Part shown: in pieces, positions 52,909 through 61,123 of the stretch
Layout of the letters: every line of letters begins with the position of its first letter
Numbering within the stretch: the stretch's first letter is position 1
Assembly (NCBI GenBank): GCA_038146985.1
Contig: JAYQSQ010000009.1
Location: 62,001-126,000 of the forward strand
DNA: 64,000 nucleotides
Source of the DNA: JADHLJ01 sp038146985
GTDB lineage: Bacteria > Pseudomonadota > Alphaproteobacteria > Thalassobaculales > Thalassobaculaceae
Reading direction: 5' to 3'
Position numbers and translations under genes: made by a program
Notes under the pieces: model-generated
Told to the model about the DNA's origin: nothing
The model's database searches: none
The model's input: the letters and a program-made list of their open reading frames with translations, nothing else

Positions 52909-53751
52909 ATGGACTCGCTGGTCTATCTCGACGGCAAATGGATCGAGGGCAATCCACCCGTTCTGGGACCGGCAACCCTGGCGACATGGCTTGGCTCGAT
53001 TGTGTTCGATGGCGCGCGCGCCTTTGAAGGCACGATACCGGATCTGGATCTGCACTGCAGGCGGGCGGTCGCGTCCACCGAGGCGATGGGCATGAAATCG
53101 CCGGTAACCGCCGAGGAGATCGAGCGGCTGTGCCGGGAGGGCGTGGCAAAGTTCCCCGCCGATGCCGCGCTGTATATCAAGCCGATTCTCTGGGCTGAGG
53201 AGGGATGGATCTATCCGGACCCGGCATCGACCCGCTTCATGGTGCATATCTTTCAGGCGCCGCTGCCGGAAGCGACGGGGATGGGGCTTTGCATTTCCAG
53301 CTTTCGCCGGCCGGCTCCCGATCAGGCGCCGACTGACGCCAAGGCTGCTTGTCACTACCCGAATGCCGGACGCGCCCTGAAGGAGGCCCAGCAGAAAGGC
53401 TATGACAACGCCGTGATGCTTGATCCCGACGGGATGGTCGCGGAACTGGCGACGGCCAACATCTTTCTCGCCAAGGACGGCGTCGCCATCACGCCCGTCG
53501 CGAACGGGACCTTTCTCGCGGGCATCACCCGGGCCCGGGTCATGCAACTGCTGCGCGACTCTGGGGAAGAAGTGCGGGAGATGGTCGTCACGCCCAAGGA
53601 CCTGCTGGAGGCCGACGAAATCTGGTCGACCGGCAATCACGCGAAAGTCGTCCCGGTGACCCGTATCGAGGACCGCGATCTGCAGCCGGGGCCGCTCTAC
53701 CAGAAATCCCGGAGTCTGTACTGGGATTACGCCCATGGCCGACTGGGATAG
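52909..53751 (+). CDS. Branched-chain amino acid aminotransferase-like protein (fold type IV)
   Basis: A 280-residue PLP enzyme, related to IlvE and D-amino-acid aminotransferase. GSIVFDGARAFEG is the family opening; the PLP lysine is in TDAKAACHYPNAGRA; GMVAELATANIFLAKDG binds the cofactor phosphate, and the end has TPKDLLEADEIWSTGNHAKVVPV. In alphas such shorter BCATs often act on branched-chain amino acids, but specificity is not certain. The start ATG at 52909 is preceded by GGAGACGGCGG. It is convergent with the MotB-like gene. Confidence 0.9.
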   Translation: MDSLVYLDGKWIEGNPPVLGPATLATWLGSIVFDGARAFEGTIPDLDLHCRRAVASTEAMGMKSPVTAEEIERLCREGVAKFPADAALYIKPILWAEEGWIYPDPASTRFMVHIFQAPLPEATGMGLCISSFRRPAPDQAPTDAKAACHYPNAGRALKEAQQKGYDNAVMLDPDGMVAELATANIFLAKDGVAITPVANGTFLAGITRARVMQLLRDSGEEVREMVVTPKDLLEADEIWSTGNHAKVVPVTRIEDRDLQPGPLYQKSRSLYWDYAHGRLG

Positions 53752-53769
53752 GCTCGGCCCCACACGGCG

Positions 53770-55554
53770 TCAGCGTTGAGTGAGTTTCATTTCGATCCGG
53801 CGGTTGCGGCGGTTGCCGATGTCGTCCTGGCGGTCGTCCAGGGGCTGAAACTCGCCATATCCGGTTGCCGATAGACGGTCGGCGGGCACTCCCTGGCGGA
53901 TCAGGAACTGCACGACCGAGATCGCCCGCGCGGCCGAAAGGTCCCAGTTGTTGCGGAACTGCTCGTTGAAGATCGGAACGCTGTCGGTATGCCCTTCGAC
54001 CTGCAGGATCCAGTTGATGTTCTCTGGGATCTTCGGGACGATCTCGTTGAGGGCTGCGGCAAGCCGGCGCAGCTCGTTCTCGCCGTCGGGCGCGATGGTC
54101 GCCGATGCGGACTCGAACAGCACCTCCGACTGGAAGACGAACCGGTCTCCGACGACCCGGATATCCTGCCGGTTCTTGAGAACCTCCCGCAACCGACCGA
54201 AGAATTCCGAGCGGAACCGCGCCAGTTCCTGGACCTTGGAGGCGAGAGCTTTGTTCAGGCGGCTGCCGAGATCGAGGATCTTGACGTTCTTCGCCGCGGC
54301 ATCCGCTTCGGCCGCCTCGAGCGCCTGCTGCAATGAGGTAAGCTGCTGGCGCAGCAGCTGCAGTTGCTGGTTCAGCAGGGCGACCTCGCGCCGGGCAGCG
54401 GCCGAAAGCCGCTGTTCCTCCGTCAGCTGATCAAGCGACAGGTTATAGTTCGACAGCAGTTCCTCGAGGCGGATATCACGCTCCTTGATGGTTTTCTGGG
54501 CAAGGGCGGTCTTGCGGTCAGCCTCGGCGATATCCGCTGTCAGGGCCTTGGTCTGGTCCCGGGTTTGGGATAGCAGGGCGGTCAGCTCGGCAATACTGGC
54601 CTTGCGAGCGTCGTTTTCCTTTTGCAGCTCGTCGCTGGATAGGCGCGCCTCGGCAAGTTTCGCGACCATCGCGCTCAGCAGGTCGCGGGCCTCCGCCAGA
54701 TCCTTTTCCGTTACCTCGCCGCTTTGCGTGGCGGCCTTCAGTTTCTCGGTGATCGCCGCGAGTTCCTGTTTCGACAGCCGGCCCGCTTCCCTTTCGATCT
54801 CAAGATCCCGGTGCGCGCGTTCGGAAGCGGCAAGGGAATCTCGCAGTTCGCCTTCCAACGCCGTGCGCGCGGCGAGCAGCTCGGTAACTTGTGCCTCGAG
54901 ATCCTTTCGCACCTGGTTCAGCGCGGCGATGTCTCGGCGCAGGGCTTCCAAATCCGCCAACTGCAGTTTGATCGTCTCACGGTCGGCCGCCGCGACTTTC
55001 ATGGCGTCGTTCACGCTGGCCTTCAGCTCGTCGCGTTCGGCCTTGATCAGATTGGCGTCGGCTTCTACGGCGCGCAGTTTCGCGAGCAGAGCTTCCCGTT
55101 CGCTGACGACCTCGGCGACGCGCGTATCAAGACTTTCGCGGTTGGATTCGATTTCAACGATGCGTTGCCGCAGCGTCGCTTGGCCTGAAACCATGGCCGC
55201 GAGGCGATCCTCAAGCTGGTCCCGTTGGTTGGTGAGCTGCCCGATCTGGGCCGACATCGCGTCCCGCGCCGCGATGGAAGCCTGCAGTTCGGAGGAGAGC
55301 TGGGCGACGTTGAGACGAAGCTCGGCACTGGACTCCCGCTCCAGAGAGAGAAGTTCGCCCAATTCGGCGATCTGACGCTGCAACCGTCCAAGTGCCTCGT
55401 CGCGGCCCGAGAGAAGCTGCGTCAGATAGAATTGAGCGACGATGAAGACCATCAGGACGAAGATGATCACCATCAGCAATGTCGCCAGCGCGTCGACGAA
55501 GCCGGGCCAGATGTTGGTATCGCGTGTGCGTGACCGTCGCGAGGTCGCCGCCAT
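53770..55554 (-). CDS. MotB-like protein with long coiled coil and OmpA peptidoglycan-binding domain
   Basis: A 594-residue protein. A short basic cytoplasmic N-terminus leads into one transmembrane helix (about 20-44, FVDALATLLMVIIFVLMVFI); the D21 in WPGFVDALA sits where MotB has its proton-binding aspartate. A very long periplasmic coiled coil (about 50-440) follows, then an OmpA-like domain (about 480-594; VEGHTDSVPIFN, NWDLSAARA, GYGEFQPL, NRRIEM). It pairs with the MotA-like gene 22 nt upstream. It is not a canonical flagellar stator gene by context; the pair is widespread but uncharacterised. Confidence 0.85.
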   Translation of the reverse strand: MAATSRRSRTRDTNIWPGFVDALATLLMVIIFVLMVFIVAQFYLTQLLSGRDEALGRLQRQIAELGELLSLERESSAELRLNVAQLSSELQASIAARDAMSAQIGQLTNQRDQLEDRLAAMVSGQATLRQRIVEIESNRESLDTRVAEVVSEREALLAKLRAVEADANLIKAERDELKASVNDAMKVAAADRETIKLQLADLEALRRDIAALNQVRKDLEAQVTELLAARTALEGELRDSLAASERAHRDLEIEREAGRLSKQELAAITEKLKAATQSGEVTEKDLAEARDLLSAMVAKLAEARLSSDELQKENDARKASIAELTALLSQTRDQTKALTADIAEADRKTALAQKTIKERDIRLEELLSNYNLSLDQLTEEQRLSAAARREVALLNQQLQLLRQQLTSLQQALEAAEADAAAKNVKILDLGSRLNKALASKVQELARFRSEFFGRLREVLKNRQDIRVVGDRFVFQSEVLFESASATIAPDGENELRRLAAALNEIVPKIPENINWILQVEGHTDSVPIFNEQFRNNWDLSAARAISVVQFLIRQGVPADRLSATGYGEFQPLDDRQDDIGNRRNRRIEMKLTQR

Positions 55555-55576
55555 GCTGGTTCATCCCCCGCCCGGT

Positions 55577-56716
55577 TCAGCGTCCATCTTCGGCAAGCGC
55601 GGCGATGGTTCGCGCCAGAAGCCGAATTTCCTGACGTATTTCCTCGGTGGTCTGGTTGCGGCCCTGTTCGGATTGTTCGAGCAGGCGCGCCATGTAGGAT
55701 TCGATGCTGCGCAGATGCGATTGGGAGGCCTCATCGCGCCCGCCGTGCAACTGGTCCGCGAGCCTGGAAAGCACCGGCTTGATCTCCAGTTGAGCCTCGC
55801 CGATGCGCGACATCAGTTCCTGCTCCACCCTCATCTGCTCGACCAGCGTCGCGAGTTTCTCGTTGAGGCTCATCAGGTTGGCGTTGGATTGCCGCCGCTC
55901 GTCCTCGCTTCTCGAGATGACCCGTTGCAGGCGATCCAGACTTTCGGCGGTCTGTTCGAACAGTGCGGCCTGGTAAGCGCTGGCCGAGCCCTCGCCCTCG
56001 CCGATGGCGATCGCCCCGCCGCTGGTCAAGCGCGTGAGGCTGGACAGCCATTCCTCAAGATCGTTGTAGAAGCGGTTTTGCGCCTGGCCCAGCTGCAGGT
56101 CGAGGAAACCCAGTACCAGCGATCCGGCAAGGCCGAACAGGGAAGAACTGAAGGCGGTTGCCATGCCTGAGAGCGGCGATTCCAGACCTGATTTGAGGTT
56201 CGCGAAGACGTCGCCGAGATCCCCGCTTTCCATGGTAAGGCTGCCGATCACGTCGCCGACGGCGCCAACTGTGGTCAGCAGGCCCCAGAACGTGCCGAGC
56301 AGGCCGAGAAAGATCAGCAGGCCAATCAGGTAGCGCGAAATGTCCCGGGACTCGGCGAGCCTCGAGTCCAGGCTGTCGAGGAGCGACCTTAGTGACAGCG
56401 TCGAGAGGCTCATGCGGTTGTCGCGCCGCTCTCCGAGCATCGTCGCAATCGGGCCCAAGAGCGTGGGGGCGGTCTGGACAGACATCCCCGGCCGGCTGTT
56501 GCGGTAGGTTTCGATCCACGCGACCTCGGGCGCGAGCATCAGAACTTGGCGGACGATGAAGACGATACCGATAAGCAGGCCCGCGAGGATCATTCCGTTG
56601 AGCGCCGGGTTCGCCATGAAGGCATCGCGCAACGGTCCCAGCAGAATTCCGGCCACCGCCGCGATGATCGCGAGGAAAATGATGATACGGACAAGATATC
56701 GTCGTGGGCTGGTCAC
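55577..56716 (-). CDS. MotA/TolQ/ExbB-like proton channel protein
   Basis: A 379-residue inner-membrane protein. Hydrophobic segments lie at about 9-28, 38-60, 126-155 and 184-208; FLGLLGTFWGLLTTVGAVGD and SSLFGLAGSLVLGFLDLQL are the MotA/TolQ channel helices. A cytoplasmic coiled-coil tail (about 240-375) follows. With the MotB-like gene it would make a proton-driven motor-like complex reaching the peptidoglycan. No flagellar genes adjoin it and there is no zorC-zorE homologue. It is the upstream partner, 68 nt after the OmpA-family gene. Confidence 0.85.
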   Translation of the reverse strand: MTSPRRYLVRIIIFLAIIAAVAGILLGPLRDAFMANPALNGMILAGLLIGIVFIVRQVLMLAPEVAWIETYRNSRPGMSVQTAPTLLGPIATMLGERRDNRMSLSTLSLRSLLDSLDSRLAESRDISRYLIGLLIFLGLLGTFWGLLTTVGAVGDVIGSLTMESGDLGDVFANLKSGLESPLSGMATAFSSSLFGLAGSLVLGFLDLQLGQAQNRFYNDLEEWLSSLTRLTSGGAIAIGEGEGSASAYQAALFEQTAESLDRLQRVISRSEDERRQSNANLMSLNEKLATLVEQMRVEQELMSRIGEAQLEIKPVLSRLADQLHGGRDEASQSHLRSIESYMARLLEQSEQGRNQTTEEIRQEIRLLARTIAALAEDGR

Positions 56717-56783
56717 CAGGCATCCCCCTTCGGGCGATACGGCAAACCATGGTTCATGGTGCGACCCTGATCACATCCCATAA

Positions 56784-57800
56784 TCAGCGTGGGACCTGGA
56801 GCAACACATCCACTCGGTCGGCGGGCCCGCCCGTGTTTCGGTCGCCCAGCGCCCGGACATCCATCCTCGTACTGGCGATCCCTTGAGCCATGAGATAGGC
56901 CCTGACGGACAGCGCCCGGGACAGAGAGAGACGCCGCGCCTTGCTGGCGTTCCCGTCGGCGGACGCGGCATAGGCGAGAAGCTGAATGCGGCTGTTCTCC
57001 TTCGCCTTGAGGTCCTTGACCAGCGGAGCGAGAGGGGAGGTCATGGTGTCTGAAAGATCGGTCTGACCCGCTTCGAAGAGCAATTGAATGATCCCGCTTT
57101 CCGCGGAGGCGGTCGGTGCGGCGGCGCCGGCTGCCGGGGCACCGCCTTTCGGCTTGGATTCAGGTGGATTGGGTGCCGCACGGGCCGCTATTGCTGGTGG
57201 CGGGGCTGGTGGCGCAGGTGGGGCAGATGCGATGACCGGCGCTTTCGGAGGCGGTTGAGCTCCCGACGAGGCTGGAGCGGTGTTCGCCGCGGGCGATGTC
57301 GAAACGGCCGGGGGTGGCGGCGGAACGGGGGCGGCGATGGCGGGTGGCTTCGGTACCGGTGCGGCGGCACTTGCGGGCGCCATTGCGATCCTGGGTTTCT
57401 CGGAAGGCGCCGGTGTGGGAGCGGAAGGAGCGGCGGGAGCGGTCAAACGCGGCGCGGCGATTCTTGGTCTTACCGGCCGTTCGATCGGACGCGGCGCCTG
57501 CCGGCTTAGGGTGCGGGACCGGGTATCAACGCCTGAACTTTCGCCCCGAAACGGCAGCCGATTCGTCGAGCTGCGCGCATACGGAAGCAGACCGGGGCGA
57601 AGCAGTTCGGGCAAGGTCGCGACCGGCGGCAATTCTTCCAGCACGCTCAGATCAACCTCGACGTCGGATCCGCCGTGCCCGCCGATCACCGTCGTTTCCT
57701 GGGCGGAAACCGGCGAAAGCACCGATGCCGCGGCGAGAGCAACCGCAAGCGCCGCGATCATCGCGCCGATCAGCGTCGTTGGCTGTCCCTTATCTTGCAT
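56784..57800 (-). CDS. Secreted OmpA-family protein with Pro/Ala-rich linker
   Basis: A 338-residue protein. A hydrophobic export signal (about 10-35, ending SPVSAQE) is followed by DVEVDLSVLEELPPV, then a 140-residue Pro/Ala-rich low-complexity linker, then an OmpA-like domain (about 230-338: LFEAGQTDLSDTM, LLAYAASADGNASKARRLSLSRALSVRAYL in pieces). The peptidoglycan-binding arginine and aspartate pattern is present (ALGDRNTGGPADRVDVLL). It is transcribed before the MotA-like and MotB-like genes and may be an outer partner. The ATG at 57798-57800 was chosen over a TTG five codons earlier. Confidence 0.82.
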   Translation of the reverse strand: MQDKGQPTTLIGAMIAALAVALAAASVLSPVSAQETTVIGGHGGSDVEVDLSVLEELPPVATLPELLRPGLLPYARSSTNRLPFRGESSGVDTRSRTLSRQAPRPIERPVRPRIAAPRLTAPAAPSAPTPAPSEKPRIAMAPASAAAPVPKPPAIAAPVPPPPPAVSTSPAANTAPASSGAQPPPKAPVIASAPPAPPAPPPAIAARAAPNPPESKPKGGAPAAGAAAPTASAESGIIQLLFEAGQTDLSDTMTSPLAPLVKDLKAKENSRIQLLAYAASADGNASKARRLSLSRALSVRAYLMAQGIASTRMDVRALGDRNTGGPADRVDVLLQVPR

Positions 57801-57898
57801 TTCGCCATGCCTCAAGGACGTGCGACCGAATCACAGGAAGGTATCGCAAGCGGGCACCACCCACAACCGCCAGCTATCGCGGTGGCCCGTCGCCAGGG

Positions 57899-58720
57899 TT
57901 AGCCGGCCTTCGCCGGGCTCTCGGTGCGCGGCGGTCGGACGAGCTGCAGTAGCCGATGATGGGTCCGGGCGTTGCCGGCGACGACATCGCCGTTACTCAT
58001 CATGCGCGCGCCGCCGGTCATGTCGGTGATGTAGCCGCCGGCTTCCTTGATCAGGATGATTCCCGCGGCGATATCCCACGGCTTGAGGCCGTTCTCCCAG
58101 AAACCGTCGACCCGCCCCGCCGCGACATAGGCGAGGTCCAGCGATGCCGCGCCCTGACGGCGAATCCCGGCGGTTGCTGCCATGACGGCCCGCAGTTGTT
58201 CGGTGAAGCGGTCGTGATCGCCGTAACCGAGGAAAGGAGCACCGGTGGCGATCAGACAATCCGCCAGATTGCGGCGCTCCGACGCGCGGATCCGGCGATC
58301 GTTAAGGTAGGCGCCGAAGCCCTTTTCCGCCCAGAACATCTCGTCCCGGGTCGGATCGTAGATTACGCCGGCGACCATCTCGCCATCCTCTTCGAGGCCA
58401 AGCGATATCGCCCAGTGCGGGATGCCGTGCAGGAAATTCGTCGTGCCGTCCAGGGGATCGATGATCCACCGCCGGCCTTTGGGGTCTTTGCTCTCGACCG
58501 GTTTGCCTTCCTCGACCAGGAAGCCGTAGTCTGGGCGCGCGTGGGAGAGTTCCTCGACCAGCCTGCGTTCGGCGCCGAGATCCGCGGTTGAGACGAAATC
58601 CGCTGGGCCCTTGCGCGAGACCTGGAGTTGCTCGACCTCGCCGAAATCCCGCAGCAGGCCGCGCGCGACCTTGTAGCAGGCCTTGGCCATGACGTTGATG
58701 ATCGCACTGCGCGTCGCCAT
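57899..58720 (-). CDS. suhB: Inositol-1-monophosphatase family protein (SuhB-like)
   Basis: A 273-residue Mg-dependent phosphatase. Metal ligands are in FLVEEGKP, the signature IIDPLDGTTNFLHGIPHWAIS, and LKPWDIAAGIILIKEAGGYITD. It dephosphorylates inositol-1-phosphate or related sugar phosphates; in Enterobacteria SuhB also acts in rRNA antitermination. It lies downstream of efp by 52 nt on the same strand, a pairing usual in Alphaproteobacteria. Confidence 0.93.
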   Translation of the reverse strand: MATRSAIINVMAKACYKVARGLLRDFGEVEQLQVSRKGPADFVSTADLGAERRLVEELSHARPDYGFLVEEGKPVESKDPKGRRWIIDPLDGTTNFLHGIPHWAISLGLEEDGEMVAGVIYDPTRDEMFWAEKGFGAYLNDRRIRASERRNLADCLIATGAPFLGYGDHDRFTEQLRAVMAATAGIRRQGAASLDLAYVAAGRVDGFWENGLKPWDIAAGIILIKEAGGYITDMTGGARMMSNGDVVAGNARTHHRLLQLVRPPRTESPAKAG

Positions 58721-58772
58721 GACGTCTCCTGCTGCAGGTCAATTCGGGTTGATTGTGACGAAGACCGGGCGC

Positions 58773-59339
58773 TCAGTCCTTGGCCCGCTCCACGTAAGTG
58801 CCTTCGGCTGGTTTCACGACCACGCGGGTCCCGGCCTCGATATGTGGCGGCACCATGATCCGGGCGCCGTTCTCCAGCACCCCGGGCTTGTAGGAGGACG
58901 AGGCGGTCTGACCCTTGACGACCGCGTCGGCTTCGACGACTTCCATCACCACGGTATCCGGCAGCACCACCGACAGCGCCTCGCCCTCATAGGTTTCCAA
59001 GGTGACTTCCATGCCGTCCTGCAGATAGATCGCCTGATCGCCGAGCAGTTCGGCGTTGACCGTGGTCTGCTCATAGGTTTCGGCGTCCATGAAGGTGAGC
59101 ATGTCCTCTTCGCGGAACAGGAACTGCGCCTTGCTCTGCTCCAGGCGCACCCGCTCGACTTGCTCGTCGGCGCGGAACCGCTCATTCAGCTTGGTGCCGT
59201 TGCGGATGTCCTTCAGTTCCACCTGATTGAACGCGCCGCCCTTGCCCGGCTTCACCGCCTGGGTCTTGACCGCGACCCAAAGCCGGTCGTTATGCTCGAT
59301 GACATTGCCCACGCGGACAGCGTTGCCGTTGATCTTCAT
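58773..59339 (-). CDS. efp: Elongation factor P
   Basis: A 188-residue translation factor that relieves stalling at proline runs. The three beta-barrel domains are complete. The modifiable lysine is K33 in KPGKGGAF, so beta-lysylation or rhamnosyl-type modification by an EpmA-type enzyme elsewhere is expected. The C-terminus ends GTYVERAKD. It is followed on the same strand by suhB and preceded by thiE. Confidence 0.96.
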   Translation of the reverse strand: MKINGNAVRVGNVIEHNDRLWVAVKTQAVKPGKGGAFNQVELKDIRNGTKLNERFRADEQVERVRLEQSKAQFLFREEDMLTFMDAETYEQTTVNAELLGDQAIYLQDGMEVTLETYEGEALSVVLPDTVVMEVVEADAVVKGQTASSSYKPGVLENGARIMVPPHIEAGTRVVVKPAEGTYVERAKD

Positions 59340-59439
59340 CCCGCGACTCCGTCGGAAACCAGATTTAATGATGTTTCGCGCGGGCTTTTAGCAGGGTGGG
59401 GGAAAACTGTCCATGGCCGGGGCGGCCGCGATCGTCCTG

Positions 59440-60075
59440 TCAGCGCGCCATCGCTTTTTCGAATGCCCGCACGGCCGCCGCTTCGCCGTCCGGGTGGTTC
59501 CAGACGCCGCCGACCACCGCCAGGAAATCTACGCCGGCCTCGACCAGCACGCGGCAGTTCTCCACTGTGATACCGCCGATCGCCACCGACGGGACCGGCG
59601 AGAGCGTGCTCCACCATTCCAGGATATCGGGTGTGGCGCTGACCGTCGCTTCCTTGGTGCTGGTCTGGAAGAAGGCGCCGAAGGCGACATAGTCGGCCCC
59701 AGCTTCGGCGGCCTCGATCGCGAGATGCGGCGAGGCCTTGCAGGTCACCCCGATCATCGCGTCCTTGCCGAGGATGCGCCGGGCTTCCTTGTAGGGCGTA
59801 TCCTCCTGGCCAACATGGGCGCCGTCGCAGCCGGTCAGCAGCGCCAGGTCCGGGCGGTCGTTCATCAGCACCGGCAGGCCGTGATCATGACAGATCGGCA
59901 GCAGGGCCTCGGTCGCCCGCTTGATCGCGTCGTCGTCCACATCCTTCAGACGGATCTGCAGGCAGGCCGCCGGTCCTGCCCCCAGCGCCGCCTTGAGCCG
60001 CTCGGCAAAGGCCGTGGGCTCAAAGGCGGGCGGGGTGATCAGATAGAGCTGACAGCCTTCGTCCGTTTCAGACAT
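59440..60075 (-). CDS. thiE: Thiamine phosphate synthase
   Basis: A 211-residue TIM-barrel enzyme joining the thiazole and pyrimidine moieties. LQIRLKDVDDDAIKRATEAL, VLMNDRPDLALLTGCDGAHVGQED, IGVTCKASPHLAIEAAEAGADYVAFGAFF and VAIGGITVENC are the conserved diphosphate- and metal-binding segments. The ATG at 60073-60075 (MSETDEGCQ) is preferred over an ATG five codons earlier. It follows the aldolase gene after a strong hairpin. Confidence 0.92.
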   Translation of the reverse strand: MSETDEGCQLYLITPPAFEPTAFAERLKAALGAGPAACLQIRLKDVDDDAIKRATEALLPICHDHGLPVLMNDRPDLALLTGCDGAHVGQEDTPYKEARRILGKDAMIGVTCKASPHLAIEAAEAGADYVAFGAFFQTSTKEATVSATPDILEWWSTLSPVPSVAIGGITVENCRVLVEAGVDFLAVVGGVWNHPDGEAAAVRAFEKAMAR

Positions 60076-60104
60076 GGCGTGATAGTCCAACTTTTCCGTG
60101 TTCC

Positions 60105-60131
60105 GTAGTCCCGCATCACGTGCGGGACTAC
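60105..60131 (-). terminator. Perfect hairpin between fba and thiE
   Basis: GTAGTCCCGCA (60105-60115) and TGCGGGACTAC (60121-60131) form an 11-bp perfect stem with a 5-nt loop, 26 nt after the aldolase stop on the minus strand. The following sequence (GGAACACGG) is not U-rich, so it may be an RNA-processing or stability hairpin, or an intergenic repeat unit, rather than a strong terminator. Confidence 0.5.
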
Positions 60132-60156
60132 ATTGAGGAGCTGAACGGAAAGGCCT

Positions 60157-61086
60157 TTAGGCTTTGCCTCTATAGATGTTGATGATCCGGTCGAGCATCG
60201 CCATCGCGTCTTTCTTGGGCCGCTGGAAGGTGTTGCGGCCGATGATCGAACCCGAAGCGCCGCCGTCCCGGAGCGCGGTGATTTCGGCAAATAGGCCATC
60301 CAGATCCTTGGCCTCGCCGCCGGAGAAGACGACGATGCGCCGGCCGTTGAAGGCCGACTGGACAACGTGGCGGACCCGGTCAGCGAGCGTTGCGGTAGGG
60401 ATGCCGTTCGACTCATAGGCCTTCTTGGCGGCGTCGAGTTCGAGATGCGCGGTCGGCGGCTTCACCTTGATGATATGCGCGCCGGCCAGCGCCGCCATGT
60501 GCGCGGCATAGGCACAGATGTCGATCGCCGTCTCGCCCTGCTTGGAAAGATCGCCGCCGCGCGGATAGGACCACAGCACCACCGCGAGGCCATAGGCCTT
60601 GGCCTCCTCGGCGAGGTCCTTGAAGTCCTCGATCATGTCGTAGGCCGCGTCCGAGCCCGGATAGATCGTATAGCCGATCGCCGCGCAGCCGAGCCGGAGC
60701 GCCTCCTGGACCGAGCCGGTGATCGCCTGGCTTGGCGCGTCCTTGATCCGCGAGAGCGAGTTGGCGCTGTTGACCTTGAGGATCGTCGGGATCTGCCCGG
60801 CGAAGGTGTCGGCACCGGCCTCGATCATGCCGAGCGGGGCGGCATAGGCGGAAAGCCCCGCATCCAGCGCCAGCTGGAAATGATAATGCGGATCATAGGC
60901 ATCCGGATTCGGAGCGAAGCTGCGCGCCGGGCCATGCTCGAAGCCCTGGTCGACGGGAAGAATCACCAGCTTGCCGGTACCGCCAAGCCGCCCCTGCATC
61001 AGGATACGCGCCAGGTTCGCCTTGGTTCCCGGGGAGTCGCTCTCGTAATTGTCCAGGATCTTCTTGACGGCTCTGGTGATCTTCAT
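60157..61086 (-). CDS. Fructose-bisphosphate aldolase, class I (DhnA type)
   Basis: A 309-residue Schiff-base aldolase starting MKITRAVKKILDNYESDSPG. Family landmarks are KLVILPVDQGFEHGPARSF, YTIYPGSDAAYDMIED, VVLWSYPRGG, and the Schiff-base lysine in IIKVKPPTAHLEL, followed by VFSGGEAKDLDGL and GRNTFQRP. It cleaves or makes fructose-1,6-bisphosphate. An upstream frame runs without stop into the broken gap gene, but the true start is the ATG at 61084-61086. The gap gene precedes it by 37 nt; pgk is absent between them. Confidence 0.92.
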   Translation of the reverse strand: MKITRAVKKILDNYESDSPGTKANLARILMQGRLGGTGKLVILPVDQGFEHGPARSFAPNPDAYDPHYHFQLALDAGLSAYAAPLGMIEAGADTFAGQIPTILKVNSANSLSRIKDAPSQAITGSVQEALRLGCAAIGYTIYPGSDAAYDMIEDFKDLAEEAKAYGLAVVLWSYPRGGDLSKQGETAIDICAYAAHMAALAGAHIIKVKPPTAHLELDAAKKAYESNGIPTATLADRVRHVVQSAFNGRRIVVFSGGEAKDLDGLFAEITALRDGGASGSIIGRNTFQRPKKDAMAMLDRIINIYRGKA

Positions 61087-61123
61087 TTGCGTTGTCTCCC
61101 TTGGGTTTTCGTTTCTTCGCCGC

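Noticed and set aside
53770..56716. A Zorya anti-phage system (ZorA/ZorB are MotA/MotB-like)
   Set aside because: No zorC, zorD or zorE homologue adjoins the pair; the MotB-like protein has a full OmpA domain and an OmpA-family neighbour, and the pair is common in Alphaproteobacteria outside defence islands.
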